NCBI RefSeq assembly: GCF_020921035.1
Contig: NC_063155.1
Span: 27,707,294-27,771,293 of the forward strand
Source: Rhodamnia argentea
Taxonomy: Eukaryota > Streptophyta > Magnoliopsida > Myrtales > Myrtaceae
Direction: 5' to 3'
DNA: 64,000 bases
The notes beneath the pieces are model-generated. The model ran no database searches. It had not been told where the DNA came from and saw only the letters and a program-made list of their open reading frames with translations. A program made the translations under genes and the position numbers. This document shows, one piece after another, positions 1-10,530 of the stretch; within the stretch, counting starts at the first letter, position 1, and each line of letters starts with the position of its first letter.

Positions 1-105
1 TACTATTCGAAGAAGAAGATGACAACACATGTGTGGATCTAAAAGTGATCCCAGTGTTGGGCGGACAACTTTGGCATAGCAAGTTTACAATGAAGTTAGA
101 TCCGT
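1..105 (+). pseudogene. NB-ARC fragment of a resistance gene (window edge)
   Basis: The reading matches the better preserved NB-ARC at 4375-4500: a stretch reading DLKVIP is followed by a collapsed P-loop and then a QVYNE-like segment. The P-loop has lost about 20 bases and an in-frame stop replaces the codon before QVYN. After about position 105 the similarity ends. It is a short scrap, cut on the left by the window edge, of the same CC-NB-ARC-LRR family as the relic at 3855-5525. No function is expected. Confidence 0.7.
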
Positions 106-1287
106 TCGGCGAGTTAGGCTATGAGCTTGAAAGCTCTAGGAGAGGAATAATTTGTATTGCTTGTTGTTGGATGCTTCAAATGAGGGAAAGACACCTCCTT
201 ATATAGTGGAGGGCCTCTCGTTACAACCGTTGATCTTCTCTCGATCTAATGGCTTACATTGCATATTCCTATCTACTCAACCACCGACATAAATCGGAAA
301 GTTCTAGAGTACGGGACAATTACACTATCGCCCATCCTTGAAAATATTCTAGAGAATCCTAGAAAATTCACAGAGAAATTATGGATTTTTCTTTTGTATT
401 CAATGACCAAGTGGTATCTAATTGACTTTCACAAGCTAAAACTAGTCCACCTTCCTGAGCCATTTTAAGGGCGCTCCGCCCACATCAATCATTTCCTATG
501 ATGTGATGCCATAGCAAAAACTATAATTTGGGGATTTGGCTATGTTTTTATCGCTAATATAACATTTATGCATGCTATAATGATGGGTATGAATAAGTAT
601 ATATTGAATTCCGCCTACTTGAATGGCTGATAGGCAAATAGAAGTAAGGTAGCTCCTCTCTTCGTGGGAGGCTTTACGGTGAATATAATCGTATGTGGCA
701 AAAAGGGTGAAAACACGTCAAAGCTTGAAGGTTTACAATTTAATTCGATTTATAGCCACCCGATTTTTTTTTTCATGTAATTCAATCCGATTATGTGTTC
801 TTGAGAGAGCTTACCTAAGTTACAACGATAGAATTCAAGAAATATAAGTTGCCCATTATTAAATTAAATTAAATTCTTTTTTGCCAATTGAATCTTAGTC
901 TTCTTTTTCGTGTTGGTCTTGAGATTGAAATATGTATAAAAACAATGATGCGACATTCTACATCGAAAATTTTGATGTGAAGGAAAAATGTAAAAAGTCC
1001 AAAACAAACTGTTTTTGTCTAGATGTCATGCGAACCTACCAACTATTTTGGAAACTCGAAGCACACGTCCGTTTGATTTCGAAGCGCGAGGGGACTGAGC
1101 TCAGGCTGGGGGTGGGGTGACGTACATGCGGTTTTGCCAGCTTCTAGGCATTCGTGTCGATTATTATGAGGCATGATCACGGTCGTTGATTTTGTTCCCC
1201 ATGGGTTCATCTGCTCCCTGTACCACCGTCGCTTTCGTTTCTAGAGCCTCAACTCTAAACACATATGATGCTGGTACCGCTCACTCG
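106..1287. other. Gene-free stretch
   Basis: No ORF with recognisable similarity. Position 200 onward has a TATATAG-containing stretch that could belong to an old LTR, but no ends could be defined. Around 1203-1250 there is a partial copy of a motif (a run containing TACCACCGTCGCTTTC) that recurs near 2857, so the repeat family described next starts to show here. Confidence 0.5.
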
Positions 1288-2516
1288 CACCACTCCGTCT
1301 ACCAACCTCCCGACATAATCATAGCAGAAGCAATCGATCGAGCCTCCGGTAGCTCCGGGTTCATAGGCACCGTCTGTATTTATCTATCCTGTTCTTACAA
1401 GATTTCACTCGGTTTTGGGTTCATCTGGTCCCCATAGCATAGCTACTTTCATTTCTAAAGCCTTGAATTTGAACCCCGGATGATACAAGCGATCTAATTT
1501 TCAGTAAGTCTTGAGATTAAAAGTATAATTAGAAGAATATCAAGGGATGAGGAAAATTTGTATCTGATTTTGGCTGACTAGGAAGATAAAAGGAAAGCAA
1601 TCTCTCCTTGGCAAGTAAAAACAATATTAAAAAATTAGATTCCTATGCGATTTACATTCCATATTATACATTCATAAACTAAGAATCCGAACTACCGGAG
1701 AAAATAGATTAGCTACAAGCCGCCGGACACTAAGGTTGTGTTCGTTTCGCAAAAAATGAATGAATTTTGAAAAATATTTTTATAAAAATGATCGTTTGAT
1801 TGCTTACAAAAATAAATGAAGGAAAGATATTTTTATCGTTCACGAAAGTGTTTAGACATAAAATTGTTGTCGAGAACTTTCCCTTGCAATGGGTGCAAAC
1901 ATTTCCAAAAGTCAATCCACAAAGCTTTTGATACAAACCTTGTGTGAACTTTCCCAAGTCCATATAAAAAAATCTCTCGGTGCAAACTTGCCCGAGTATT
2001 AAGTCAAAACAATTTTCCCTGCGAACTTTCCCTTGCAATTGGTGCGAACATTCCTAAACATCAATTCACAAAGCTTTTGGTGCAAATTTTGTGCAAACTT
2101 TCTCAAGTGCCTAGAAAAAATCACTTCGTGCAAATTTCGTGCGAACTTTCCCAAGTACCTAGAAAAAATCACTTGATGCAAACTTGGCCGAGTACTAATT
2201 CAAACAACTTTTCGTGCGAACTTTCACTTGCAATTGGTGCGAACATTCCCAAATAGTGTTTTCCCATATGAATGGATACTGCTCGAGGCTCTCTGACCCT
2301 ATGGGAAATAAGTAAATTTACATGCTATTAACATTCTTTCCTAAACAATTGGTTTTTGGGGAAAAAAACATTTATCACTATGGGATATTAGCAATTCAGA
2401 ATGTTTGCACCAAGTTGTTTGAATTATTAATTTTCAATCAATTTAACAATTAAAGCTTCTAATATTTTATTGGCATTGCTATTAATCACGATGGATAAGA
2501 TAAGACCATCGGCAGT
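1288..2516. repeat. Tandem duplication, copy A (about 1.2 kb)
   Basis: This block is repeated, diverged but colinear, at 2671-3866. Shared landmarks in the same order are CACCACTCCGTC, GCCTCCGGTAGCTCC, a stretch around GATGAGGAAAATTTGTAT, ACATTCATAAACTAAGAATC, a run of smaller internal repeats, and TTAATTTTCAATCAATTTAA near the right end. The internal repeats (about 1880-2240) alternate GTGCGAACTTTCCC, CACAAAGCTTTTGGTGCAAA and AAGTGCCTAGAAAAAATC. No coding content is evident. The short ORFs here are made of the repeat itself. Confidence 0.8.
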
Positions 2517-2670
2517 TTCTTTTGTAAGGAAAGTAAATTGATTTTTTTAAATTTTTTTCTTTTACAAAAAAAGTTCACAAGTTTTGCCAAGGAGAGATTT
2601 TCGTAATAAGCATTCTTTAAGTTAATAAACTTACGTGTGAAATGAAAATTTGTGTCATGCTATATGAATA

Positions 2671-3866
2671 GACACCACTCCGTCCACTAACCTCCGGGCA
2701 AAATCACAACGGATGCAAGTGACCTAGCCTCCGGTAGCTCCAAGCTTGTAGGCATCATCTATATAAATTATATTCTTCCGGCCTGCCGTGGGTTCCAAAC
2801 TCGGGAAGAAGTATGTTCTTACTAGATTCGGCTTCGTTTCGGGTTCATCCGGTCCCCGTACCACCGTCGCTTTCATTTCTAGAGCCTCAACTCCGAATGT
2901 AGATGATACGAGGGATCTAATTTTCGATAAGTATTGAGATTACAAGATATAATTAGAAGAATTGTATGAAACAATCAAGGGATGAGGAAAATTTGTATCC
3001 GATTTTGGCTGACTAAGCAGATAAAAGGAAAACAATCTCTCCTTGGAAAGTAAAAATAATTTTAAAAAGTTAGATTCCTATGCAATTTGCATTCCGTATT
3101 ATACATTCATAAACTAAGAATCCGAACTACAGGAGAAAATAGATTAGCTACAAGCTGCCGGATACTAAGGTTGTGTTTATTTCGAGAAAAAGTAATGATT
3201 TTGAAAAATATTTTTCTAACAATGATCGCTTGATTGCTTACAAAAATTAATGAAGGAAAGATATTTGTATCATTCACAAAAATATTTAGGCATAAATTGA
3301 TGTCGAGAACTTTCACTCGCAATTGTTGCAAACATTCCCAAAAACCAATTAACAAAGTTTTTAGTGCCAACCTCGTGCAAACCTCGTGCGAACTTTCCCA
3401 AGTGCCTCTTGGTGCAAACTTGCTCCAATACTAATTTAAACAACTTTTTGTGCGAACATTCCCAAAAACCAATTCACAAAGCTTTTGGTGCAAATTTCGT
3501 GCGAACTTTCCCAAGTGCCTAGAAAAAATCGATTGGTGCAAATTTGCCAGAGTTCTAATTCAATTAACTTTTCATGTGAACTTTCCTTGCAATTGGTGCG
3601 AATATCCCCAAATAGTATTTTTCCATATGAATGAACACCTAAGTAAATTTACATGCTATTAACATTCTTTCCTCAACGATCATTTATCTTAAAATGTTTG
3701 GGTTAGAAAAAAACATTTATCACTATGGGATATTAGTAATTCAGTATGTTTGCACCAAGTTAATTAAATTATTAATTTTCAATCAATTTAATAATTCAAA
3801 GCTTGTAATATTTTAATGGCATTGCAAATTAATCACGATCAATAAGATAAGACTATTGGCGTAGCT
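2671..3866. repeat. Tandem duplication, copy B (about 1.2 kb)
   Basis: Second copy of the block at 1288-2516, same orientation, about 1.35-1.38 kb apart. It contains the same inner minisatellite of GTGCGAACTTTCCC / CACAAAGCTTTTGGTGCAAA units at about 3300-3620. Its right end runs directly into the first recognisable codons of the resistance-gene relic, so it probably contained or displaced that gene's upstream region. Confidence 0.8.
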
Positions 3867-5525
3867 CTTTCTTGGAGCCTTTATTAAGGTGTTGTTTAAT
3901 AGGTTGGCCTCTTGCGAGCTTCTCAAGTTTGCGCGGCACGAGGGGATGATAAGCTGCTTGAGAAATGGAAGAAGATGCCGATCAATATCAACCAGGTGCT
4001 GGTTGATGCAGAGGACAGGCAATTTCCTGGCGATCTTGGGGTGAAGTTGTGGCTTGAAGATCTCGATACTTGGCTTACAACATTGAAGATTTGCTAGATG
4101 AGTTCGCCATAGGGTATACCGAAAATAAGTCCACGACACATTCCCTTTTCCGAGTAGTTGCTTCAGATTGAGCCTGGAAGCATTTATGTTCAACTGCAAA
4201 ATGAGATCCAAGATGGAAGTTATGAATGGTAGATTATAGCAGATCATAACTCAGAAAAATGCTCTTAGCCCGAGAGTGAATTCGGGAAGCGATTAGCATA
4301 TGGCTGACTTGATAAGCCGAATTCCACTACGAATTTGACCGAGACTTGTTTCGTTTGTAGGGAGGATGAAAAAATGGAGATGCTCAAATTACTGATCGGA
4401 GAAGAATATGATAGCACATGTGCGGATCTAAAAGTGATTCCCATCATAGGAATGTCGGGTGTTGTGAAGACGGCTTTGGCTCAGCAAGTCTACAATGATG
4501 CTAAAGTCACTGTCTATTTCAATGTGCAAGTATGGGCTTGCGTTTTCGATAATTTTGACATGCTTGCTATTACAAAGAATATCCTATAGAACACCAACCT
4601 CACTTTGTCTTGTGAAAATAGGGACCTGGATCGGCTTCGGAATAAGCTCAAAGAAAACTTTTTGAAGAAAAAGCTTCTTGTTGTTTTAGATGATGTTTGG
4701 AACAAGAATCCTGAAAATTGGACTAAATTCTTGAAGCCTTTTAGATCGGGAGCGAAGGGAAGCAAGACCATTGTCACAACACGCGATTCTCATGTTGCTA
4801 AAATAGCCCATGCTCCGGAGTATATTCCCAACGTGTTGCCGGGAGATACTTGTATCACTTTATTAGCAATTCATGCTCTTGGAGTTAGAAATTTCGATCT
4901 CCATCCCGTTCTTGAAGCATTAGGCCAAAAAATTGCGGAAAATGCAAAGGGTTTCCATTAGCAAAGACGACATTGGGTGGGTTGCTAAGCTCTAATGCCA
5001 GTGCCCCCGAATAGGAAGTTATTTTAAAATTTGGGACCTACCGGAACAAAGTAATGACTTCCTTTCGACTTTAAAACTTGGCTACCTCCATCTCCCTTTC
5101 AATTTGAGCAGGTGTTATGCTTACTATGCTATATTTCCCAAGGACCTTGAAATCAAATGGAACGGAATTTCACTAGTGGACTATAAAGGGCTTGTTGGAG
5201 GGAAAAGAAGGAAAGAGCCGTTGGAATGCAGGTTTGAAGTATTTCAATGAGCTAGTATCTAGATCGTTATTCTAGAAGTCGAGTAGCAGTGAATCATGAT
5301 TCTTGATGCATGATCTTTTGAATAACCTAGCAAAGCTAGTTGCTGGTGCAACCCATTATAGTGCAAGGGAGTTTGAGTTCGAGGGTTATCAAAATAATGC
5401 ATTTTTGGCTTGTCACGCCTCATTCATTTCCCGTGCACATATCGTGCAAGAAAGATTCAAGATATGTCATGGAACGAAGCTCCTAAGCTCATATCTCTTC
5501 GGAAGCATTCTACCCTTGGTATAAG
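3855..5525 (+). pseudogene. CC-NB-ARC-LRR disease resistance gene relic (RPP13-like/CNL type)
   Basis: The family encodes intracellular immune receptors. Domains remain in correct order but are broken by stops and frameshifts. There is an N-terminal Rx-type coiled coil (about 3900-4130, ending in a DEFA-like segment). NB-ARC follows (about 4360-4950) with a P-loop reading GMSGVVKTALA where GMGGVGKTTLA is usual, kinase-2 KKLLVVLDDVWN and RNBS-B GSKTIVTTRD. The ARC2 region is shattered (about 4950-5290), and then comes the MHD-type segment MHDLLNNLAKLVAGATHYSA (about 5306). Similarity stops near 5525, just where the LRRs should begin, and hAT-like terminal sequence starts there. The P-loop GVG to GVV change, a stop right after about 4587 and loss of the LRR make it a clear pseudogene. 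Confidence 0.88.
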
Positions 5526-5968
5526 CTATGTATCACCGACATGACACGCTATACGACTCGATACGTTGACACATGATTTCGCAAAAAAATAAATAATAAT
5601 TCTGACATATTGGGATACGTTGTATATTAAACATATATTTTTATGTATACACGATAAATTATCATTTTTAAGATTTCACAAATAAATGGATATATAAAAA
5701 AGAGCCCTAGAATTAATTTACACTAAATACAATATCCAACATTTGTTAGTGTCAATGTTTGGAATTGAAAAATTCAACTACATTTCATTCCAATAATCCA
5801 TAAAACTTGGAGGAGGAAAAAAACAAGCATACCATAATCCACATTCCACCATTAAATTTAACATTTAACAGTAAGTCGAAAACAAAAACAAAAAACCCAT
5901 TTCACCATCAAATATAACAAGAATCATTCATCTACGTTATCCGCTCCTTCTTACAAAACATCAAGACT

Positions 5969-6870
5969 TTATATCCGGCTCATTAAGTAAAAGATCGCAA
6001 CTTCAAGCACCTCAACATCTTCAAATGTGTCAAATGCATCTCCGCCAATATCCCATAGCTTGGTCTTTCCTTCTAAATATTGTGGATTTTTTGTTAATAG
6101 AAGATAAATGTTGCTATGAATGAAAATCAAATCTTCCACATGTCTCGGGGTCATCTTATTTCTTCTCGCCGAGTGCATAGAGAAGTTAGTACTCCAATTC
6201 CTCTCGGCACATGATAAAGAAGAAGGTTGTGCAAGAAACTTTAAGGTTACGCTTTGAAGCATAGGTGCACATGCACCATGATGAATCCGCCATGCCTTAG
6301 GTTCCATAGAATACCAATTCTAAATGGAATCAAGTTTTTTTTTTTTTTTGGTAAAAAATGGAATCAAGTTGAAAACCCCCACTTTTGCACGCAAAATCTA
6401 CATACTCCACATTCACCTTGTGGCACTTATTCTTGTTAGGAAAATATTTCCTAAAGCATTTCTTCCTTTCTTGGTTGATCTCATAACCCTTGTATGGAGA
6501 AACTTGAGCGGGATCCTCGTTGAGTCATTGATTACTATAGTACCTTATTGAACAAAATAAAATAAGTAAGAGGAGTACATAACATCGTGTCAAAGAAAGA
6601 ATATCCAATATAATGGTAATTTCGTATAAGTTTAGAACTTACCTAAGATTCAAGGTATGTGCCAAGTAATGAAGTGGAGTGTTGTTCCTAGTCCAACGAT
6701 CCACGAGAATTGCATAAACCACCTCGGAAAATATAGACTCCTCATCTAGCCTTTACACTTCATGCATATATGTAACTCTTTTCACTTTTCTAATCATCGA
6801 ATCCTACATAACATAAACCAATTGAAGACAAGGCTTGTCCATGTCAAGGTCGTGACGTTCTAGGCTCGCC
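5969..6870 (-). pseudogene. hAT transposase relic, middle and C-terminal dimerisation part
   Basis: Read on the minus strand from 6870 down: DMDKPCLQLVYVM, a stop where tryptophan is expected, DSMIRKVK, then EVVYAILVDRWTRNN and TPLHYLAHTLN (about 6720-6645), EDPAQVSPYKGYEINQERKK (from 6518 down) and CFRKYFPN. The open C-terminal stretch 6307-5969 contains CERNWST-like AERNWSTNFSMHSARRNK, then TKLWDIGGDAFD. This is the dimerisation signature of hAT transposases. Frameshifts and a 22-bp insertion at 6335-6356 break the frame between the blocks. No functional protein can be made. Confidence 0.85.
6322..6369 (-). mobile_element. Micro-insertion with 13-bp target duplication
   Basis: The 13-mer AAATGGAATCAAG occurs at 6322-6334 and again at 6357-6369. 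Between them lie 16 T and GGTAAA; on the minus strand this reads TTTACC followed by 16 A. The structure is that of an extremely short A-tailed retroposed fragment inserted in the hAT coding relic. A slippage or repair event is the alternative. See the similar cases at 13264, 20772, 33700 and 45545. Confidence 0.6.
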
Positions 6871-9370
6871 ACGTACACTATCAAATAATAATTAATTAAT
6901 TAAAATAAAATACAGTCGAATTATCAAAACACGACACTTATTTATTATGGGCTGACTAAGGACGGGTTTGTTTTACATATAACCTAGGAGACACATCGGG
7001 AGGTATCAAAAAGTAGCTTGTCGCCCTACCCAGTATACAAAAAAAAAATAGCAGCCAGAGCAACTGTACCCAACAAAACTCTCACCTCACAAACCCATTG
7101 ACCTGTCCATCTCAAACCTCGGCCTATACCGTACAAACATCACCCAACTACTCCACCTTAGCTACCGGGGCCTCCTAGAGTGAGCCACCTTCGGCTACAT
7201 AGTCGAACGGTATGGGGTCCACGAACCCCAGGCCGTCTTGAAGGCGGCCGCATATGGTGACGAACCTTTGGGGGGGGTTCCCCCACATCCAGGCCCCCAT
7301 GGACCCATAGTGTGACCGTAACTGCGCCAAAGTCCCGCCCGGGCAGCCCTAGGATAGTGAACGGGGCTAGGCTCTAGTGCATCCGAAGCGTTACCCCGTA
7401 CAAAATGGATGGTAGACTAGTCATGGTTACCTAAAAAAATAATAAACAACGACGGGGTGAGATAATCTCAACAAGTAATTTCCATAAACCACCGACTAAG
7501 CAATCCAATGAGAAATCAAGCCACAACAGTTAAGCAAATAACGGTGTATTAAATCGACCTATCTTGGGACATTCACTTGAGAATCTAGTCAACTAATAAT
7601 GTGCAAATGGGGTATGCATTGACGCATGACATCGTTTTATGCATATGGTTTCATTATTTACTTCACATGGGCCCAACCAATGCATCATTGCGATTCTTAT
7701 CGTTCATTTCGTTCGACCTCCTAGGCTGGTCCAAATCTCACAGCAGGGTCTTCCCATACACTCCATGGGTATAGTAATCATCCGGTTATAAAGTAAATAA
7801 CCATGAACCACCATTGGTTCTTTCTCGAGTATGCAAGGTCATGACGATGCTCGTGCATGATGTATGGTTATGCTTTAATGTGTCGGTCATATCAACAGCG
7901 ATTTCTGAAATACTCTACTCGCAAGATATCATATCAAAAGTTGCACCAACATTCATGCATACATAACTAACAAGCAGTTGACCAAACCCACAACACACAT
8001 AGCTCACAACATCGTGGTCTCCTCGGCCACCACTACTTTACACAAATTACTCAAGGTCAACAGTCATTGGCATAGTAGGCTAGCTAGTTCATTCATTCCA
8101 ATTCACAACCGAACACCTAATAAGTTAGTAATGCGACACTGCTTCTAACTTTTCCTAACCCAACTCGGTCCCCTCACAACACCTTCGCGACTCCCCGATC
8201 ATCAAAGCCGAACCCAAAAACTCGGTTCCCTTGCCCCCTCGCAGCCCTTTTCAACTCCCAATTATGAATGCCCGACACCCCCAAAACTCGACCAAACTCA
8301 ACTAACAGCAAGCCACTCATTTTCTAAAAATCCATAACGTGCATCCATGAACCAATTAACTACAACTTCAGAATTTATTCTAGCTCCTGCCGAGCCCAAG
8401 CCGGCCACAACTCCCTAACCCGACCTCACCTCGCACACCGGAACCTACCCGGACACAATCGGCATCAAGTACTACGTTGCCAACTCGCACGCCCTCCCCT
8501 TCACCTCGATCTTAGGCCACCGGCACCTCAAAACGTCACCCATTGCGATGACGTAACTTCCTACTAGATTCCTTCAAACTCGAAGAGTGCCATTCTCCCA
8601 AAATCTGAAACATGCAACCGAAACCGACTCACAACCCATGCCAATTCTAAACCCGCTCTTACTTAACCCGGACCCGGTAGCAACTCTCCGTCCCATGCAC
8701 AACCTTGCCGTTGGAGAGCCTCAACTCGTACTCTGGAAACCCACACCAAATAGCCCCTAGACACCCCTTGACCTACCGCGCTTGAGCTGCATTGCTACCG
8801 ACTAGTAAATGAGTTAGGAAAAGCACTTGCCATAGTCCCTGCAGCTTTTGCTCTCGGTTCATTGGTCCCCGTGGAAAAACACTGCGCTCTTGGTTGTGAG
8901 AGGTCCCGAACCGAAGAGGATGCGCGCGGGTGAAATGACCGAATTTGGAAGATGAACAGTTGGCTTCCTCCCCGCTTTGTTCCCATTCGTGAAGGCCATA
9001 TGCCAAGGGGCCATTTTTCATTGTTCGGTGGATGGGGGAGCACCAGGCCTCTCCTTCTATCGCGGCCCGCAATGGGCAGCCGCACGAAAGGCCCACAAAA
9101 TAACTAGTAGGGCCGGCCGAACCAAACGGGTTCTACGGCCTGGCGGAAAAATAAAGGGCTGGCTGCTTAGTAGGCTAAGAAAATAATTCGAGTGGGCTGA
9201 GGGTTAAGAAGATCGGTTAGGCCGGATTCCAAATTTCATCTCTCGGCCTTCGCCCACTTCTCGAGCTTGTTAATCCCTTTGGCAATTAACCCAAAATCAT
9301 TTGCCACTTCTATAAGCATAAATCAGCTTTCCAATCCGTTTCATCCATTTCATGTTAATTTAGAACTATT
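6871..9370. mobile_element. About 2.5-kb insertion of unknown type inside the hAT relic
   Basis: The hAT transposase reading breaks after FTAPIYDMLR (minus strand, about 9400-9380) and resumes with DMDKPCLQLVY at about 6850, residues that are adjacent in the family. The 2.5 kb between is richer in G+C than its surroundings, has no coding similarity I can recognise and contains no long ORF with family motifs. The left junction is near CGTTCTAGGCTCGCC (6862) and the right near GATGCGTTAC (9378). A 4-bp CGTT is shared but TG..CA ends are not obvious. A solo LTR or other non-autonomous element is possible. Confidence 0.55.
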
Positions 9371-9821
9371 TAATGGATGCGTTACAAATTCTAAGCATGT
9401 CATAAATAGGAGCCGTGAAGGAAAGTATATAATCAATTGAATCCCATAAAAAATCATCCAACACCTTCTCTTTGACAAACTTAGCCCTCCCTTAACTATT
9501 ATCTCAATAGATACTTCATTTGTTACTAATAACCATGCTTTGAAGATCACTTTTTATATCACAATCATTGAAGTAAAATGTGTATCCGCCACGCAAAACA
9601 ACTTCAATTGATCAAACTCTATATATTGCTAATCTAATGAGATAGTTCATTATGAAATGTTTGATTTGCATAACATCATCAACAATCATTGTAATCCAAC
9701 TACATTCATCATATACTACTTGATTGGCTCCACATTCGTTTCGGGACAAATGTTCTTCAAATCAAGATTAAGGGTGTGCACCACACAAGGCGTCCAAATA
9801 ATGGATGAAAATTCTTGCTTG
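9360..9821 (-). pseudogene. hAT transposase relic, core part
   Basis: On the minus strand from 9821: LLKQEFSSIIWTPCVVHTLN and LDLKNIC (the conserved CVVHTLNL block of plant hAT/DUF659 proteins), then degraded sequence, then SMVISNK, stops, GRAKFVKEKVLDDFLWDSID and YILSFTAPIYDMLR ending near 9378. Several stops sit where tryptophan or arginine is expected, for instance after SMVISNK, which suits C-to-T decay of methylated transposon DNA. The segment is separated from the rest of the transposase by the insertion at 6871-9370. Confidence 0.82.
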
Positions 9822-10017
9822 AGGAGGTCACTTATTAACTTTATGGAGGTGCCGGATGGTTTATGAAGTTGGTTGATTGTTCGGGAGAAATGAAGAACAT
9901 GCATTTAATCTTCAACTTATTGAAAGAAGTGAAGTTGCGCATGAGAATGTGGTCCATGCCATTACGGATAATGTTTGAAATTATAAGGGTGCGGGACAAC
10001 TCAGTAAGCAAGAATTT
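9822..10017 (+). pseudogene. hAT transposase relic, inverted internal segment
   Basis: Plus-strand readings give RRSLINFMEVPDG, then KLVDCSGEMKN, LIFNLLKEV, ENVVHAITDNV, a stop, and NYKGAGQLSKQEF ending near 10015. In plant hAT proteins this block lies immediately before the QEF..WTPCVVHTLNL block, which here is on the minus strand starting at 9821. The segment is therefore in the wrong orientation relative to the rest of the same gene. It ends where the repeat at 10018-10530 begins. Confidence 0.8.
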
Positions 10018-10530
10018 TTTAATTTTTGACAATTTATCCATAAATTTAGAAATCACCGACATAGACGCCGGTTGTCTTACGTGGCGCACGTGGACAATTC
10101 TTAAGAATATTTTACTATTTTTTTTTTAAATTTTCATCATTTTTTCCCTTTTTTGTTCCTCCAACCGATCACTAAGGTCCAGCGATTGGCTGGAGGAAGA
10201 AGGAAAGGAAGAAATAAAGAGATAAACAAGAAAAAATAAAAGAAAAATATTATTGAAAATTGTCTATGTTAGTACCGGCCGCACCATGTAAAATGACCGA
10301 TGTCCATGTCAACGATTTTTTGCCAAAGTTTACTGGATTGATTGAATTAGTACAAATACAAAATGTTTATAATCGAATTGGTATGATTGCAAATATGTTT
10401 AGGACATTTTGGTAATTCTCCCATTGGAAAAATGTGAAAAAATTTATGACCCAATTGGCAAAATTAAAAAGTTTAAGACTGAATTAGTAAAATTACAATA
10501 GGTTTAAGAATTTTTGGACAATTTTCTCTC
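10018..10530. repeat. Non-autonomous fold-back type repeat
   Basis: AT-rich element whose two halves contain inverted versions of a phrase of the kind (aatta/cca)ttgg(c/t)aaaatt...aggtttaagaa. The right part (about 10330-10520) has three staggered copies about 35-55 bp apart (GAATTGGTATGATTGCAAA, CAATTGGCAAAATTAAAAAG, GAATTAGTAAAATTACAATA). The centre has a pyrimidine/purine stretch and CCAGCGATTGGCTGG. Similar layouts occur at 19042-19486, 40020-40470 and 51250-51800. Confidence 0.55.

Larger units (their letters stand above)
5526..10017 (-). mobile_element. Decayed hAT-superfamily DNA transposon, interrupted
   Basis: Pieces of a plant hAT transposase (DUF659-type core and C-terminal dimerisation domain) lie in order on the minus strand: core at about 9821-9360, middle at about 6870-6640, C-terminus at about 6560-5969. 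A piece that should precede the core lies inverted on the plus strand (9822-10017). The 3' flank near 5530-5590 carries short repeats of the GACACG/GATACG kind found near hAT ends. A 2.5-kb insert separates core from middle. The element abuts the truncated resistance gene. Terminal inverted repeats and target duplication were not found, so the outer limits are approximate. Confidence 0.75.
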
